Shown here: piece after piece, positions 45,201 through 60,200 of the stretch | Layout: the number at the start of each line of letters is the position of its first letter | Position numbering within the stretch: position 1 is the stretch's first letter | NCBI RefSeq assembly: GCF_000499385.1 | Contig: NW_013655328.1 | Location: forward strand, 62,001-126,000 | Direction of reading: 5' to 3' | DNA: 64,000 bases | From: Eimeria necatrix | Taxonomy: Eukaryota > Apicomplexa > Conoidasida > Eucoccidiorida > Eimeriidae | Notes under the pieces: generated by a model | What the model was told of the DNA's origin: nothing | What the model saw: only the letters and a program-made list of their open reading frames with translations | Databases searched by the model: none | Position numbers and translations under genes: made by a program

Positions 45201-48200
45201 TATTCCGAGCCTTGAAGTTCCCCAGACTATGCCGCTGAAGCTTTTTGTGTTGTCTACAAGGCATGTTTGGCGACTGGAAAATGAAACGGGTATTCTTCGA
45301 CAGTCGATCACCATAAGCAATAACTCTCCCATCCTTCTTCGATGCAAGGGGAAGGCAACACCTCCGTTTGACGTAGAGCCTAAAGTGTTCTCATTAGGCC
45401 CGCAAGAATCATCGCAAGTGACTGTCTCCTTTGACACTTACCACAATGGCAGGCATTCATCCCGAACAAAGTGAGCTTTGACATAACACAGCAGTCGCAT
45501 CACATAAGCACCTAACCAAGCCTTTGGCACCTTAGTTTCTGAGCAACACTTTCCCCAGAAGCCATTGCTCTTCCCTAAAAGTAGTGATGAGAAGGGCCAG
45601 GGCCTACAAAAAATCGAGCTTACCTTGAGAAAAGATTTTCATTGCACGCATTGGGGGGTGCGGTGGCTGCGCGCACAGGGGATCACTAGAAATTAGCTCC
45701 AAAGAACATCCACGAATAGACGTGGTGTCACTGGAGGCAGAGACAGAGTTTCCAAACATTGAGCTGGAGGAAAACGTGCTTGATTTCGGGTTTATTGTGA
45801 ATGAGACAACAAAGAGAATTCCTCTACGCATGAGAAACACCAGTGGCGTACCGGTGACGTACAGCTGGTTCTTGACAGACGCTTACTCAATCGATAACCT
45901 CAAATGTACAGCAACACGTATTTCAACACGGTGTGCCGTGGGCTTCGGGCCGTCCACTTTTCTTTTGAAAATGTAGCAGTAGAAAAAGAAAGCAGCTTGA
46001 GGAAAACTGTGTCATTCCTGCAGGTGCTGAGAATAATGAACCCGTGGAATCAGAAGGCTCCTCTATCTCCATCCATAAAGTCTTCGATTTTGCACCTTTT
46101 ACAGGAAGTATTGGGCCAGGAGCTTCTGAAACAGTTAATGTCCGGTATTGGGGGCTGCCTAATCACCAGGTCTCCGCTGTTGCCTTATGCAGCGTGAGTC
46201 ATGGACCTGAATATCCTGTGCGCCTCATAGGTACGCAGCTTCAGGGCAGGCATTCAACTGAACCAGACTAATTTCGCAATAAAGGACAAAATCGATGCAC
46301 CTGTTTAAAGTCTAGTATCAGAACATTTGATAAATTAGGGCTTTGCCGTTATTTAGGTGCCTTGAGTGGTAGGCCGTGCGTCGTTTCCGCGCTTAAGGGT
46401 CGGCCAGACTGAATTCGATTTTGGCGAGCTGCCATACCTCAAACCAGTCACTGCAGAGGTAAATTTGATGAACGGCGGGTACGTTGACCTTAGCTTTGCC
46501 GTTGACATGGGACGCGTCACCAGACCATGGAGCATTGAGGTACCAAAAAGAGAGGGACTTATTAGGGCAAATGAAAAGATGAAGCTCGAAATAAAATTTA
46601 TTGCGGGCAAGTAGTACTGCTCGAGGGGGTCCCATTAAAAGACTTTTTCCCTCCCTCCTAGCCATACAACCTGTCACTATTCTTTCGTATAAGTCAGAAA
46701 TCGATCGAGTAACCGACAAGTATATGTGTGAAACTTCTTGGTTGTGCGTTTCCCATTGCAGGAATACCAGATGAAGTTATCGAACAAGTCTTCGTGGAAG
46801 TCGATCACTGTGACCCTATTGCTGTCACGCTTCGCGCCAGAGGAACATATCGATGCCTTTTAATGGGACTCCCTCGAGCACCTGATGATGGTGATTGCGA
46901 CAAATTAGACCAGAGTGGGTGTTGATGCCTTTCAAAGAGTGCAGTCTGGGCGCTGAGTCGCTATCGCGAAATACAGCGATTCGTAGCAATCAATCGCTTC
47001 GTCACAAAATTAGCATCGCTCCGTTTATCTGCTCTCTTGCGATGTATGTATTTGAAGCAGATGCCTGTGATTCCGTCGAAATAGGGACGGCCTTGCCTAC
47101 TTGGCAGCAAGCGGCAGAGATTGATCGGCAGAGCCTCTGCAAAATAATGCTCGAGTATTACAACAGAGTACGCTGCCAAATGTCACTTGCTTGTTAGGTT
47201 TCACAGACTACTGATGCTTCTCTGAGGAACAGCGGAAATTTTAGCCGCTTTCGAAAAAGTTTTGAAGGCATTGATTGCGCTGTGGTGCAAGGCTACGACA
47301 TCGACGTCCAGGTGTAACTCAGGGCAGTGTACTGTGGATTTGCTGAACATTCCTAGTGGTGGGGAAAATGACAAGGCGACCGTTAAGCAGACTTCCAGCT
47401 CATCTTTATGTGTGAGGCTGGTAGTTAGCTTGATAAGCCGAATTATAATGCTCACTGCTGACTGGTTTGAATTACAACGTGCAAGCCTAATGTGCGTTCT
47501 TTAGCCCGCCTTCAAATGGATAACATAGCTGCAAGCCAGGTAAAGGAACTTTCTCAAGGAGCATCTATTGTGATTCCACTCTCAGTCAGCAACGATTTCT
47601 AATTTTCGGCTTATTGGGGAGGAACGAGCTTTCGCTGCAACTCCTGGGAAATATGTGCTTGACTTTGGAAGCGTTATCGTCGGCCAATCGAAAACAAGAG
47701 TAGTGCAGCTGCGCAATGCTTCTTCCCAGGCGTATGGAGTCAAGATTAATAAAAAGGTTGGAAAAATTGCCTAGGCTTGGCAGATGCACGTGTTTTGGCA
47801 GCAAACACGAAATTTGGCAGCCTGTCACAACAGCAAACATAATTGCTTTTCGACAATATGACACTTGTCTTCTCTGCAATATGCGCCCTGTGCCTTTACA
47901 TCGTATATTTATTATATATTTGGCTTCACAACTTCCCTCTTTCACTTCAGGATTTATCTGGAACTGGATTTTGTGTGGAGCCAGAAGTGATAAACCGTCT
48001 GCAACCCAAGGAGAAGACGACAATTACTGTCACAGCCAAGCAGGATAAAGAAGAAGATGCTAATGTTCCACTCACAGCCTTTGTTTCAGGAAACCTTAGC
48101 TACCAAATAATTCTTAAAGCCAAATTCGTTGTGCCCGACCTTTCCCTGTCGACAGACACACTTGACTTTCAAAGCATCAAAAGGGGTGAGGCGCGCCAGG

Positions 48201-51200
48201 CATCAAGTAGCTTTTCTGGTCCTGAGAAAAGAATTTGCAACAATTTTATTGTCCTGCTGGCCACCCAATCGAGTTTCATGTTTCGAAAAACAGAAAGCTT
48301 GGATAGATTGCGGTAGAGTAAGGAAGGTTACTCGCCAGGCCACAGTTTGTCACAATTTCCTCCACAATTTGCATCATGCGCACGTGCCTAAGTACTAACT
48401 CTTGAAACAAGATATAATCTTGGGAAGACTGTTTTTGGCAGTGGCAGCGGTGTATTCTGCGGTGACTCAGGATTCCGCAAAACAGTGACGTTGAGACTCC
48501 GCAATGAGAAAAGCGTGCCTGCTCAGTGGCGATATCGGGACACGGTTGACAAGGGTGATAGGGCCCAACGTGAAGCACTTAGGTGTTTCACAGTTGAACC
48601 GAAACAGTCGGTTGTTGAACCAGGTGTGCCTGCAGCTGAGCACGCCTTTAGAACTTTGATGTCATAAGTATGCTGCAAAATATTTTTCGATGTGTGGCTC
48701 ATGCTGCGTGAGTATCTGGAGAAAGCTTGAGCAACGCCCTTTTATTTCTTCGATTCAAAAGATTCCATAGCAGCAGTTGCCTTCAGGTCAGTGGATTGAC
48801 TTGAAGGTTCACTTTTCCCCAGAGAGAGCTGGCGACGAAGTCTGTGCTCGACTGATTTTCTGCATTGAGGACAACCCCAAATGGAAATGTGTAGTAGCAA
48901 GAGGGGCTCCGGCGCTTCCTTGCCTGGAATTCGTCCCGTCCCTTGTGGATTTTGGATACAGCCTCCCTATGCACACATTGCGGCAAGAAGTAGTACTCCG
49001 AAATAACTCCGACGAGACCTACGAGATATTTTCTCTGGAATTCGACGATTTGTACAGGCAAACAAATGCTTTGCTTCGCGAATTCGATGGTTTCGATGAG
49101 TTGGGGATCACCTTATTGCCTGTCAGGTGATATTCACGGCAAGCAAGGCGTCTTAAATAAAGATTACCCACACAAGGGTATATTTCATACTGTCAATTTT
49201 TTGGTTGTGGCGGACTTACAACTGTAGTCGCCACACAAAATACAGTTGTTCGCCTCAAAACGCCGACGGAACGCTCTTTCCCTGCTTCTCTTGATTTCAC
49301 TTGTTGTGTAGCAGTGTTATGACTTGTTTCATCGTTAAACAGTCCGGGTGGACTGCTTGCGTTCAGGCCTCCGGGAAAGCCCTGCTGGTCTAGAGTGCGC
49401 AAAGCTGCAATGAGAAAGGCTCTAAATGCCGCTACTAGGGAATCAGATGGGACTCTGACAAAAATTGAAACTCCTAATAGCGCACGAGGTGGGCTCCAAG
49501 GTGTTGCGAGGGAACCTGAAACCGAACAAAGTCAACAACTGGAAATAAGCAGCGACGAATCTGATTACGAAGCTCCTCAGGGGTTTCCTTATAGAGTTTT
49601 GCCGCCCTGCAGGTGAGTTTCACAGTCTTGTATCAAAATTCTGCCTGCCTAGCAGATCTAATGATTGAGCCTGCTCTAGAGATAAGTAGACAGAGCATCC
49701 AGGGCCAGGCCAATAGTTGATTATTCATGACTTTAGGGCTCAAGATGAAACCGGCATTGGAAACGAAAAAGGTTCGACAGATAACTAGGCGGATGTGAGT
49801 GCATGCTCAGGCAAAGTGCTATAATCGTAGGCCCAATTAGCAGTGGGAAGCGCCATGTTGCTTCCTACATTGGTGGTGAGATGCGGAAACAGTTAACCCT
49901 TGATGAATGCGTAGATTGGGCCTTATCTGCTGCCGGAAAGAAAAATAAGCTTCGAGGGGCTGGTGCAGAGAACGCTAGCGTTATTGAGGAGATGATTAAG
50001 CTTCTTGAAGTTCAGGAAGGCGATGGAGAAGCAATGGGCGGCAAAAGGAGTAGGGTGGCAGTTGCTTGCTGCGTTCCAACTGTCTACAATGTTTGCCACG
50101 GGCAAACTGCGGCAAAATATTACTAGCAACATCCCACAAGGAACAGCTACTAATTTAAAGTTTTCCAGCATCTTAAGCGCAAGTAGAAAAGCCCGTAATG
50201 CAAAAAATATCTACTGTGTTATCCAGACAACAAGGCAAGGCCCGGAAAAGCTGACCGCCGCGCAGAGGGCACTAACCCAGGGCTTCCACTTCACTGTCTC
50301 ACGGCAGCAGTAAAGCTTCGTGTAGCACAGCCTGACTGCTTTGCTGGGACAGTTTTTCGCGTTGAGCCAAGCTCTTATTGTCCGTCAATTGCAGATGGAG
50401 CGGTTTCCATTGCCAGAGGTCTTATTAATGAAGACATTATGGTTGTTATTGTGAAGGTGAGGCTACAGCTATAAGGCTTTTCAAAAGCATGCAAGGTGCG
50501 GATATAAATTACTGATAAGAAAATCTAATACCTGAAAGCGTAGTGCCCCAGCTATTGGCATAACTGCGCTTTCTAACTGACCACTGTTGTCTTGCTTTGA
50601 CTGTCACAGTTCGGACAGCCAGCAATGTCTCACCGCGAAGGCGAATCAGCGCACAATTTAGTTGCAGATGGCGTGGCGTTTTACCGGGGACTTTTAACGA
50701 AACAGCTTCAGCGAGAACGTGAAATAATGGAGCAACTCGACTGTGGCCAAGGCTCAGCGTCCGCGTCAACGTTGGATTCTAGACGCAAGCGACCGCCAAG
50801 TGCCTCAGAGGGGGAAAATTCTCAGTTGCCCTCACATGTTACGGAAGAAATTACGGAGTCATTGAAGCAAGAGTACCACGTTCTTCAACAGGCGCGCCAG
50901 AGAATTGAAGCCTACCTAAGCTCGACCAGAGCGGCACAATCATTTGTACAGGATCAGATCTCGGCTTACTCATCTGCAGAGAACGAAATGTTGAAAGAAG
51001 CCAAGAATGAACTGGAAGAGTCCTCAGCTCCTGCCTCTTCTTGTAGTAATTCAAGAAGGGGCAGTCGCAAGTCGTCTTCAGGAGCACCATCTCGCGTTAT
51101 TACATTCTCTTCGGGGTATGTGAGCTCAGCGTTACCTATTGAGTCGCTCCTTGAACAACTGCAGCCTCTCAGAGAGCCAATTATCCCAAATGAGCCACCG

Positions 51201-54200
51201 ATACCGGTCCCGGACATCCAGGAAGTCGTTCATTACCCTTCCCGCTCACTTGAAGTGGAACCCCCATCGAAGCTTCTGTTATTAACACCTCTCCCTTCTT
51301 CCGCGCAAGAAAAGCCTGAAGAAGATGAAGTGAGAAACAAGTCGAGGAAAGCAAGAGACTCAGGACAATCAACCAATACTCGGTCAAAATCCAAGCAAGA
51401 CAGAGGGTAAGAGCAACAGCTAGTAAGCTTCTGCGCAGTTAGAAGGTAATGCCTCAAAAAACCGATAATATCTCTGCAGTACCGCATTATAACAATCACG
51501 CCACAGGCATTCAAAATAGTTGTGCTTTCCTGTCGCAAAATATTCACTATCAAATGCCCTTGGAAGAGTCCTTGACATAGAGTGAATGAGCTGTGCAGCG
51601 GAGAAGAAGATGGATTACTTGCACGATTGGCAGTGGAGCCAGGGTTCATGAAGGCAGCAAGGTGGATTTTGCAGCCTCAAAGCGAGCAGAGGTTTCTCCT
51701 TAAGTGCTTTGTTGATGAAGAGGGAGAGTTTGTTTGCACTCTTCACTTTTCTGTAGTTGGCGACCCCGAAGTATTTCGGCTAGAAACAAAGGCCACCTGT
51801 TCTGTACCGCGGCTCCTGAATTTCCCCGAAGGATTATTCGAGCGTAGTGTGCAGGAGAGGCCAGCTGACTGTGGTTTGAAGAAGACGTACATAACCGACG
51901 AGGTGAATATGCGCCTCGACCTGCTCAAAGAGATTTTGAGATCACGCCTCCACCTAAATTTCAGCCAGCCTAGTCACTGTTACAAGTGCTTATGGCAAGA
52001 CCGAACTTCTCGCACCATGGTTCTAGAAATATGGTGATAAACATACGCTAGGAACCGTGCCAAGATTTTTACAAACCTTTTGGGGCGCCTGTAGAGTGTT
52101 ACGAATAGCTGAGAGGCTCTGTGCCGTAGCTTAACTTACGAATCGTGCTTGCAGTACCTTGCACCACCCTTCGAGAATTCTTAAAATATGAGCCGTTGCA
52201 CCTCCATAAGGCTTGCAAGAAGAACAGATGGGGAGGGCAATAGCAGATGCTAAAACGTGCTTGGCATCATCTTGTATGAGAACCTGATTTACGACGCAGG
52301 GCGTCTTTGATTGGGGGGAGCTTCTCTCTGGGCGTTCGACAGCAAATGTCAAGTCTCTGTACTCCAAGGTGATTTCAGCTGAAGAAATAAACCTTATGCA
52401 AGTACCCCCAGAGCTTTTGGATTTCATGACCTCACTTACATTGAAGAACGGGTCGCCGTTCACAACTACCGTGAAGGGGAGCTTTGCTGGAGGAACGAAC
52501 ACAGATGGAGGTGAGGTGATTAGAAAACTTTCGCACAAACTATTTTAATTGCATTCGCGCGAACTCTAAATAGATATCAAAATACGCTGCTTGAATAGGT
52601 GATCGCCATGTGTGCATGCCTCGTCAGAAAGACTGAACGTTCCTGTAAGCTCCCACAAAATACCTACCAATAAATAAAAGCTTTAATAAGTAACCAGTGT
52701 GCTGTTATTCAGTTGAGGCGATAAGGAGCCGTAGGACTCCCAAAGGTCAAGCAGGAGATCCTACTTTTTCATTATTTCCTTCTGAAGTAACGCTTCCACC
52801 TAACGGAACAGCACGCATGCACCTGTGGTGTCTACCCAAGTACGAAGGCGAGGTTGCAGACAAGCTAATCTTGAGCGTATCAGACAATCACCAGCCGCTT
52901 GAGGTAAAGCTTTTGTCTCGCTGCATAGCGCCTAAAATATGCTTGCAAACAGACAGCGTCGCGTTCGGAAGAATACTCGCGGGCCACATTGCAAAGCGGT
53001 TAGTCATTTGGCGAAAACGAGAGCACATTAGCATTCTTGGGCAAAATGCTACTAGCCCGAACGCCCTATTCTTGGTTCCCGTGACTCATGAACAAGCCAC
53101 TAAAATTTCATTTGTGAGGGCTCATAAGTATCATCCAGACTACGAAATTCATGAATCCTTGAAACCCATCCAAGATTTGCGGCGGCGTACTTGAAAGCGG
53201 GCTTCTAGTCATGAGAACGACTGGTTGTTTTTGTGACCTTTAATACGCTCAGGAGAATCTTAATTGAGAACCCGACTGGTTTCGCAGTGCGATGGAGCTT
53301 TTCTACTCAAGAAATACCAATAAAGTGCTTTTCCTTTTACCCGGAGCAAGGGGGTACATTGGAACCATATTCCAGCCAGCCGCTTGATATTTCCTACGAA
53401 GCTTCTCTGAAGGCTTCTACTGCGCAGTGCCGTCTCACTTTTAAGTGTAGTGATGCTGAGGGAATAGCCAACGGCTCTGAAGTGAAATTCTTGGCAAGTG
53501 AGCAGCAACGACATCAGACAGCAAAGCCTTTTTTCAGCTTAAGCGGTCTCATGGCATTGCTGTAAGCTGTTCTCTCCATAGTTCCAATACCCATTACTCA
53601 GTGATCAGCAACAAGTCAAGTTGACCTCACTGCACCACCCTTTGACACTGAGAAGTTGCGCAAGGGAACATACGGGCAGTTTTCAAACGGGAGCCACTTT
53701 GCTTTTAATGCTTCAGGACTGCAAGCTTTTAAAACTCATGGCACTGTGAGAATCTTTGTGTTTCCTTGGGTAGTTTCGGCAGAATCATTTTGCATCGATG
53801 CGGGAATCGAACTGCCATCAAAAACGCGTATCCTCGATTTTGGCAAGGTGCAAGCGTACCAAGAAGCTGAGATACCCTACACTATCTTCAACAGGGGGAA
53901 ATACAGCATCCAATTTGATGTCAAGTAAGCCTGCTTACATGTGGTGAAAAACTTGCACTCCCCATCCCTTTTCCTCACAGGAACTCCCAATAGAAACACC
54001 GGCCGCTGTACACTTCAGTCAGTATTCGGCAATTTCGAGACGTACGTGCTCAGAAAGTTGCTTCGTTGTGTTCTCCTTGTGCACCACAAGAAACTATGAT
54101 TGGATCTCAACACGTTCCTAATAGCTTGCTGCTCGCCCAAATATAGAGAGTCGCTCAACCTATGCTCAACCTATTTTTGTGATCTCAGCATCAGTAGCCC

Positions 54201-57200
54201 AATGCTTCGAAACTTGCTGACGTTAAGTCCCCAGAGAGGGGACATCAGGCCAGGGGAACAACGAACGTGTGTTGCACGCCTTAGCTGCACTCATGAAGTT
54301 GAGCTCACAGGCACAGAAGAACTTGCAGTCAGTATCCAAGATAGTGATTCTGGTTGGCAGATAGAGCCTCCACTCCAGCCACTTCAAGTCATGGCGCTTG
54401 TAGCGTTCAACGAAATATCATTATCTCCCCCTCGGGGCCTCAATTTTGGCCCAGTGGAAAGCGGAAAAACAAGCGCATTGTAAGCCGTATATTTGAACCT
54501 GAAATTCTTAAATTTAAGATTGGATAGAAGCTATAGAAAAAGACTTTTTCTGGTCTGGCGGTATCTGGCAGTACATGCGGAGAGCGTTTTGCCACAGAAG
54601 AAGAACCTAACTTGAGGACAACGCTCTTTTAGTGTTTGAAGTAGCCAGAGACAAGCAATGTCGCTCACTGTGTTTCCAGGCCTGTCGTGCTGGAGAACAA
54701 GGGTCGTTTTACATTCGAGTGGTTCCTGGCTAACCAGGATTGCATTTTCACTGCTCCTGAAGAACCAACACGTGGAGCTGAAGCCGTTCAAAAGGGAGAG
54801 AAATCAAAGCAGGGAAAGCCGCCAAAATCTCAAGGAAAGACTCCAGAAAAGTTTCCTGGGGCAACATTTGGGCCTTTTAGGGTAGTCCCCGTTCGCGGCC
54901 AACTGGAACCTGGGACAAAAGCGCTTATCCAAGTCGAATACAATGCACAAGGAGATGAATCACACTCGCTCAATCTGGCATTGTTAGTAAGACTTATAGG
55001 CATCATGCAAATAGTTCGTGTGTAGTGTTTTTGCTTCAAGGCGCAGCTTACTACGCCTCTCATCTTATTCTTTAAGTCCATGAGAGTCACAAAAATTCGA
55101 TATGGTGTGCACCTGATCAGGTCAATGGTGTGAAGGTCGATCAAGGTGGCAATGTCTCTGTTAGCTCTATTGGACCTATCGCTGCATTTTTTGCCGATCC
55201 GTTTTCACCAATAGATTTTGACGCCTACGGTCCCATCAAGCCAGCAGCAACTTATTTCATTCAAGGCCAAAGCAGCATTCCAAGCATAAGTCTCGAAGTG
55301 AGTTAGAGTCAAACGAAGACAGAACTCATGACTGCACGGATGATCTGTAAAGCTAACGCATCGTAGCCCATATTGCTAGGCAAATGCCGAAATGATCAAT
55401 CTTGAGCGGTTTCAAACCGTTTTAAAAGGTTTGTGATGCTTTCAAGCAGAGTCCGTATGCCAGCAAGAGAAGTCACTGACAAAAAAGAGGCCTATCAAGT
55501 GCAGATTTTTACCACCATATAAGTTTTGCTGTAACTGTTGTGTGCAGCCAGAGCAGCTCTTCCACGAGCAGGAAGTAGTATCTACGATGGATGAGGCATA
55601 TGCAATCTGGAAGAAACGCAGTGGAACAATTTTCGTGGAAGAAGAGAACTGTCTGTGTTTTGGACCGGTCATTTGCGGCCTGCCAGGATCAACTTCAGGC
55701 GTTGTTGAAGCGATACGGATAGACAATCCACAGCTTATTCCTGCAGAAATAGTATTTGAAATTAAACAGGCCGCTAAAGGGCTTCATGAGAAAAATGCAA
55801 GTAGAACGTTCTTCAGATGTTGACAAGGGTTCAAGTTGTTGCTGAGGAGTCCGCAGATCTTTCTCTTCTTCAGAGGCGTAGATATTCGGTACCCCCAAAA
55901 ACATTTCTCTAATGATTTTGCTTGCTCTTTGTGCAGCAAGTGGCGTTGGACGACTGCCCATTTGACGTGGAACCCAAGCGTATAACTGTTGCTCCTCATG
56001 ATTATGCATATGTGATGCTATCTTTCAAGCCAACAGCCTTGCAGCAGTACAGCTGCTGCTTGCGAATCGCGGTCGAAAAGTCTGCGAACTCGCTCTCTGG
56101 GCAGGCCCAGTTCGATCTACGTGGCGAAGGAACTCTCCCAAGTATAACATTCTCCTTTCCAGCTTCTGTTGCTCAAAGAGACGCGAGTACGTTAATCCGC
56201 CGTTGGCATCACGAGGTGTTCTTGACAGCAGCAAGTGCAAGGAGGTAGCAGTTGTCTTCAGAGTACAGACATGTGAACCAAGCTATTCGCTATTAGTTCA
56301 CCAGAACCAGAGGGTGTGTACTGTCAATTCAGAGCCAAAGAGCCACCTGCCACATTTTGATTTCGGGCGGGTCGCTGTTCACCGGACCGTGGCGATCCCT
56401 GTTCTACTCAAGAATGAAGGAGTAATTCCCGCAACAGCCCGGCTGCTGCTTCCAAAATGTGACTTCATTGATTTCACCATGCCCCACTCACTCACTCTGA
56501 TGCCAAAAGAAGAGCGTACCTTCTCTGTAGGTCCAACGCATCCAAGTCTTGTGAACTGATAGCTGCCCTTTATATTACGCTTCTTCACTTCTCCAGCACA
56601 GCGTAACGTATCAAGGACAGTGTACTGCCTAGGCTCGCTTGTAAATCTTGTGTTCCCGTTATTGCCGAGATTTTGAGCTCTGTAACTGTTTCAGCTAGCT
56701 TACCGGCCGCAAACGCCAGGAGAATGGGAATACAAATTTCGCATCTCGACTTATGCCAATCCTTTCGAAAATGTGGACATTCACCTCAAAGGCGCAGCTT
56801 TTACAGAAGAGCTTATTTGGTCAGCAGCGCCTCCGCTCAGCCAAGGTGGCCCGAAGAGTAATGATGGTGAACTCCTTGACGGAAATCACCTGATGCTCAA
56901 CGAAGTACCACTCGGAGAGACAGCTGCACAAATTCTTTCGCTTCGAAACTTGTCAACGCAGGCCATCTCATTCGAGCTAAACGCTGAGTCTTTGGGTCAA
57001 TTAAAAGACGTATTAGTCCTGGCACCAGCAATAGGGACGCTCGCTCCAAACGAAGCATGCGAGGTCTCCATTACATTCAAAACTGAAGAGCCTCTCAATG
57101 TTTCTCGCCACGCGATTACCTTCTCAACTTCATATGCGCAGTGTCTCCAAAGTAGTATGACCGCACCAAAGCCTGCTCCAAAAGCTAAGGGAAAAGGCAA

Positions 57201-60200
57201 GAGCAAGCAAAGCGAAGCTAGAATAGATGGGGCAACTATAGGGAAAGAAGACCCACCGCACCCGGAAGAACTAATACTTTACATATCAGGTGCAAGCGAT
57301 TTTCGACAATGCGAACTGAACGTCTCACGGATTGACTTCGAAGATACAAGCCTCCTAAAATCGCGCGTATTTTTTTTTGTGGTGGTGCGTGGAATTGACG
57401 TGAATGTTCTCCAAGCCGTAAAGCTCATTTTTGCGTTACCAGCGTTTTGCAAATACTGTATGGTGTGTAAAACACATAATGCAGAGACTTGTGGTGCGTG
57501 TTGGACGCAGAACAACACCTCTGCGGTGTCTTTACCATATGAATTTTTTTTCGAGCGGGACAGTCAACGTGATGATCCTTGCTTTTATAAAGTAGCACCT
57601 TCTCGCGGCTGCATTCCTGGTGGGGGTCAGCAGGTGAGATCTTTGTCGGTGTACACGAGTCCCAGCAAGGGAAGAATGTGGGGCATAATAGCAACTGCTA
57701 GTGAACCATCATGGGGATCACTTTCGTGGCAATGCGCACTTTTGCCTGATGGCACTTTAGTACTAGAGCTACCAAGAGTAGGTTTTATGATGCTGGAAGG
57801 CAAGCCGGGAAACTAAAAGAGCACTTTCCTTCTCTCTTCGCAGCAAGTGCAAATAACATTTTCTCCCAAAGATATAACGGATTTCAGCAGAAACCTCGTT
57901 TGCGAATTCCCGAATTTTCTCCACGGATCATCCCGTGTTTCGGTGCCAGTCTACGCCACTGCTATTCGACCGATTTGTCACCTAGAAATACCGCCAACGG
58001 ACTACTTTGAACGCCGCCCACAGAACGCTACTCTTGCACTCGACGACAATGTAGCGGTGAGTGCCTCATCAGGAATCCCACACAGCTCGCAGCAGTGTTT
58101 TGCTTCAATGCGTACTGGTGTAAAGGCTTTCGGCCATTGAAAAGAAAAAGTGGAAATGTAACATAATATCGCTTTTCACAGAGTGCGTAAACTGAGTGAT
58201 GCATCCCTCTAGTTACGCAAATGCACGTCTGGGCGGTTGCAGGTAGTTGAGATTGAGGGCATCGGAGTTGGTGTACGACACATACGCCGCATATACGTGC
58301 ACAACCCAACGGCCAACGACGTTGAATTTGAGTGCGAACCAGCATATAGCCCTGAGCAAATCGCAGCAACTCCTAGAGGCGAGGATTCGCCAATGCAGCC
58401 AATGCAGCCTTTCAAATGTATGACGCGCCGCGGCCGTATTCTCGCTGGTCGAAAGACCGAACTCATCTTTGAGTACAGCGCCACACAACTTGGTGTGAGC
58501 GAAAGGCTCTGGGCATTCTCTATACCTTGTATGTAAACAGTAAGGGTCTAAAAAGCGATGGCCCTTATAACCCTACTAGCTTTCCGCTTGCCACTAGCAA
58601 GAATCCAATTAGGAGCTCTGTGAGAACGTAAAAGGCGCTTCTGCGCTTCTATTAAGCAGAGCATATCGTGATCAATTAGTGGACCAAACGAGGCATGGAA
58701 ATCGAAACAGCCTGAGTGGTACCTTTTCAGTGGTTTCTTGGATGGATTGTGCTACGGGCGCTCAGCAAAGCAACTGGTACAGATGCTGCTGTTGGTTGGG
58801 AGGACTACAGAGCCACGCGTTGCATTTGAAGTACCTCGAATAATCTTTCCGCCTACGATGACTGGGAGGCTTGTCCAAGAGACAATCATTCTGCGCAACA
58901 GAGAATCCATTCCGATAACTTTCCAATTTGATCGGTGAGCGGCATATCCTTGTGAAGGAAGCTTTCACTACAGGGCTCTCCATGGCATCTGAGGGGTTCG
59001 CCAAACAATTTGTCTGAGCAAGTAATAGATCCAATAAAATAAAAAATTTGGTTTGAGAAAACTATTAAATTTAATTATTGCCGCCTGGGCAGAAGTGCTT
59101 TTCGGGGAACTCGCCTTTGTTTAGCTACATTCTTCTCCACCACTTGCTTAGCCTAGTCTACAAGCTTCCTTCGCTCCACCTCAGAGACAAAGACGTTGAT
59201 TTGTTCGGCCTTTGCTGTATCCCCTTTTAGCTCTCACCTGAAGGACACTGGATCGGAGCTGAAAATAATGCCACTTAGTGGCAGTGTGGGTCCGGAAAGT
59301 TCCACCGTCATTAAGGTGCAGCTGTGCTTCACGGAGCAAAAGAACATAAGCGTCAGCATTCCTTGCAGGATCGCACAGAAGTTTAGAACACTTAGGCTAG
59401 ATATTAAAGGGGAAGGATACTGCCTCGTCCCCTTCGTGAAGCTCGTCGATAAAGGTGAGCTATGGGCACTTCACTAACAGCGGTCGCAGACGTTCTTTTC
59501 TTTGCAATATCAGTCGTTCTGCACGCCCCAATTGTTTAGTCTCCTGCCTTTGTACTGCTCGCAGCAAAGCATGAAAAGAGGCATGAAGAAAAGCTGTGCT
59601 CTTGTCTGTGTACTCAGAGGCCGAACGACCCCTGCAGGGGACTTCAGAGCGTTTCGACTTTGGGTGTGTACTAGCGGGGCAAACTAAACAGGTCATCCTG
59701 CGGATAGGCAACAACGGAAAGTACGATTTTAGCTTCAAGTGGATAACAAAAGACCAGAAGAAAGGCGACAGTCCCAAACGTATTACGATCCAGCCAGCTG
59801 CAGGTAAGCAGCCAGACCGGCTTCATCACAAAGAGCTTGCTTGACTCATTCCCAGATGCACGACTATAGCAAAGTAAGTAACAATGCTCATTAACAAATT
59901 TAGTCAGTGTCGCGACCTCTCACCAAGCCTCATGAAGACGCCTTCAAATAGCCTTCCGTACCTTTGTCTCACATCAGTTGCAACATTTTCCGTTCATGGT
60001 ATGACAAAATAGAAAGGTTCAGCTCACAACATGCCACCCCAGCACTGTTTAGGCAGCTCTACGCCTCCACATGCCTTCACAGAGCTATAAAATTGTGCAT
60101 TTACAATGCTTTCAACTAATGCCTATCCAAATGTGTGCTTGGACTCTGTGTGGAAGCGAGATTTTGCACACCAACCTAAAATGTTTTTGTGACAGTCTAT

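Noticed and set aside
52131..52538. Open frame of 135 codons antisense to HYDIN.
   Set aside because: It mirrors exon 31 (52300-52510), which has clear HYDIN content and correct splice phases on the plus strand.
55797..55940. A third GC-AG intron after HYDIN exon 38.
   Set aside because: A GT donor and acceptor each four bases downstream keep the same frame, so a canonical intron explains the junction equally well.
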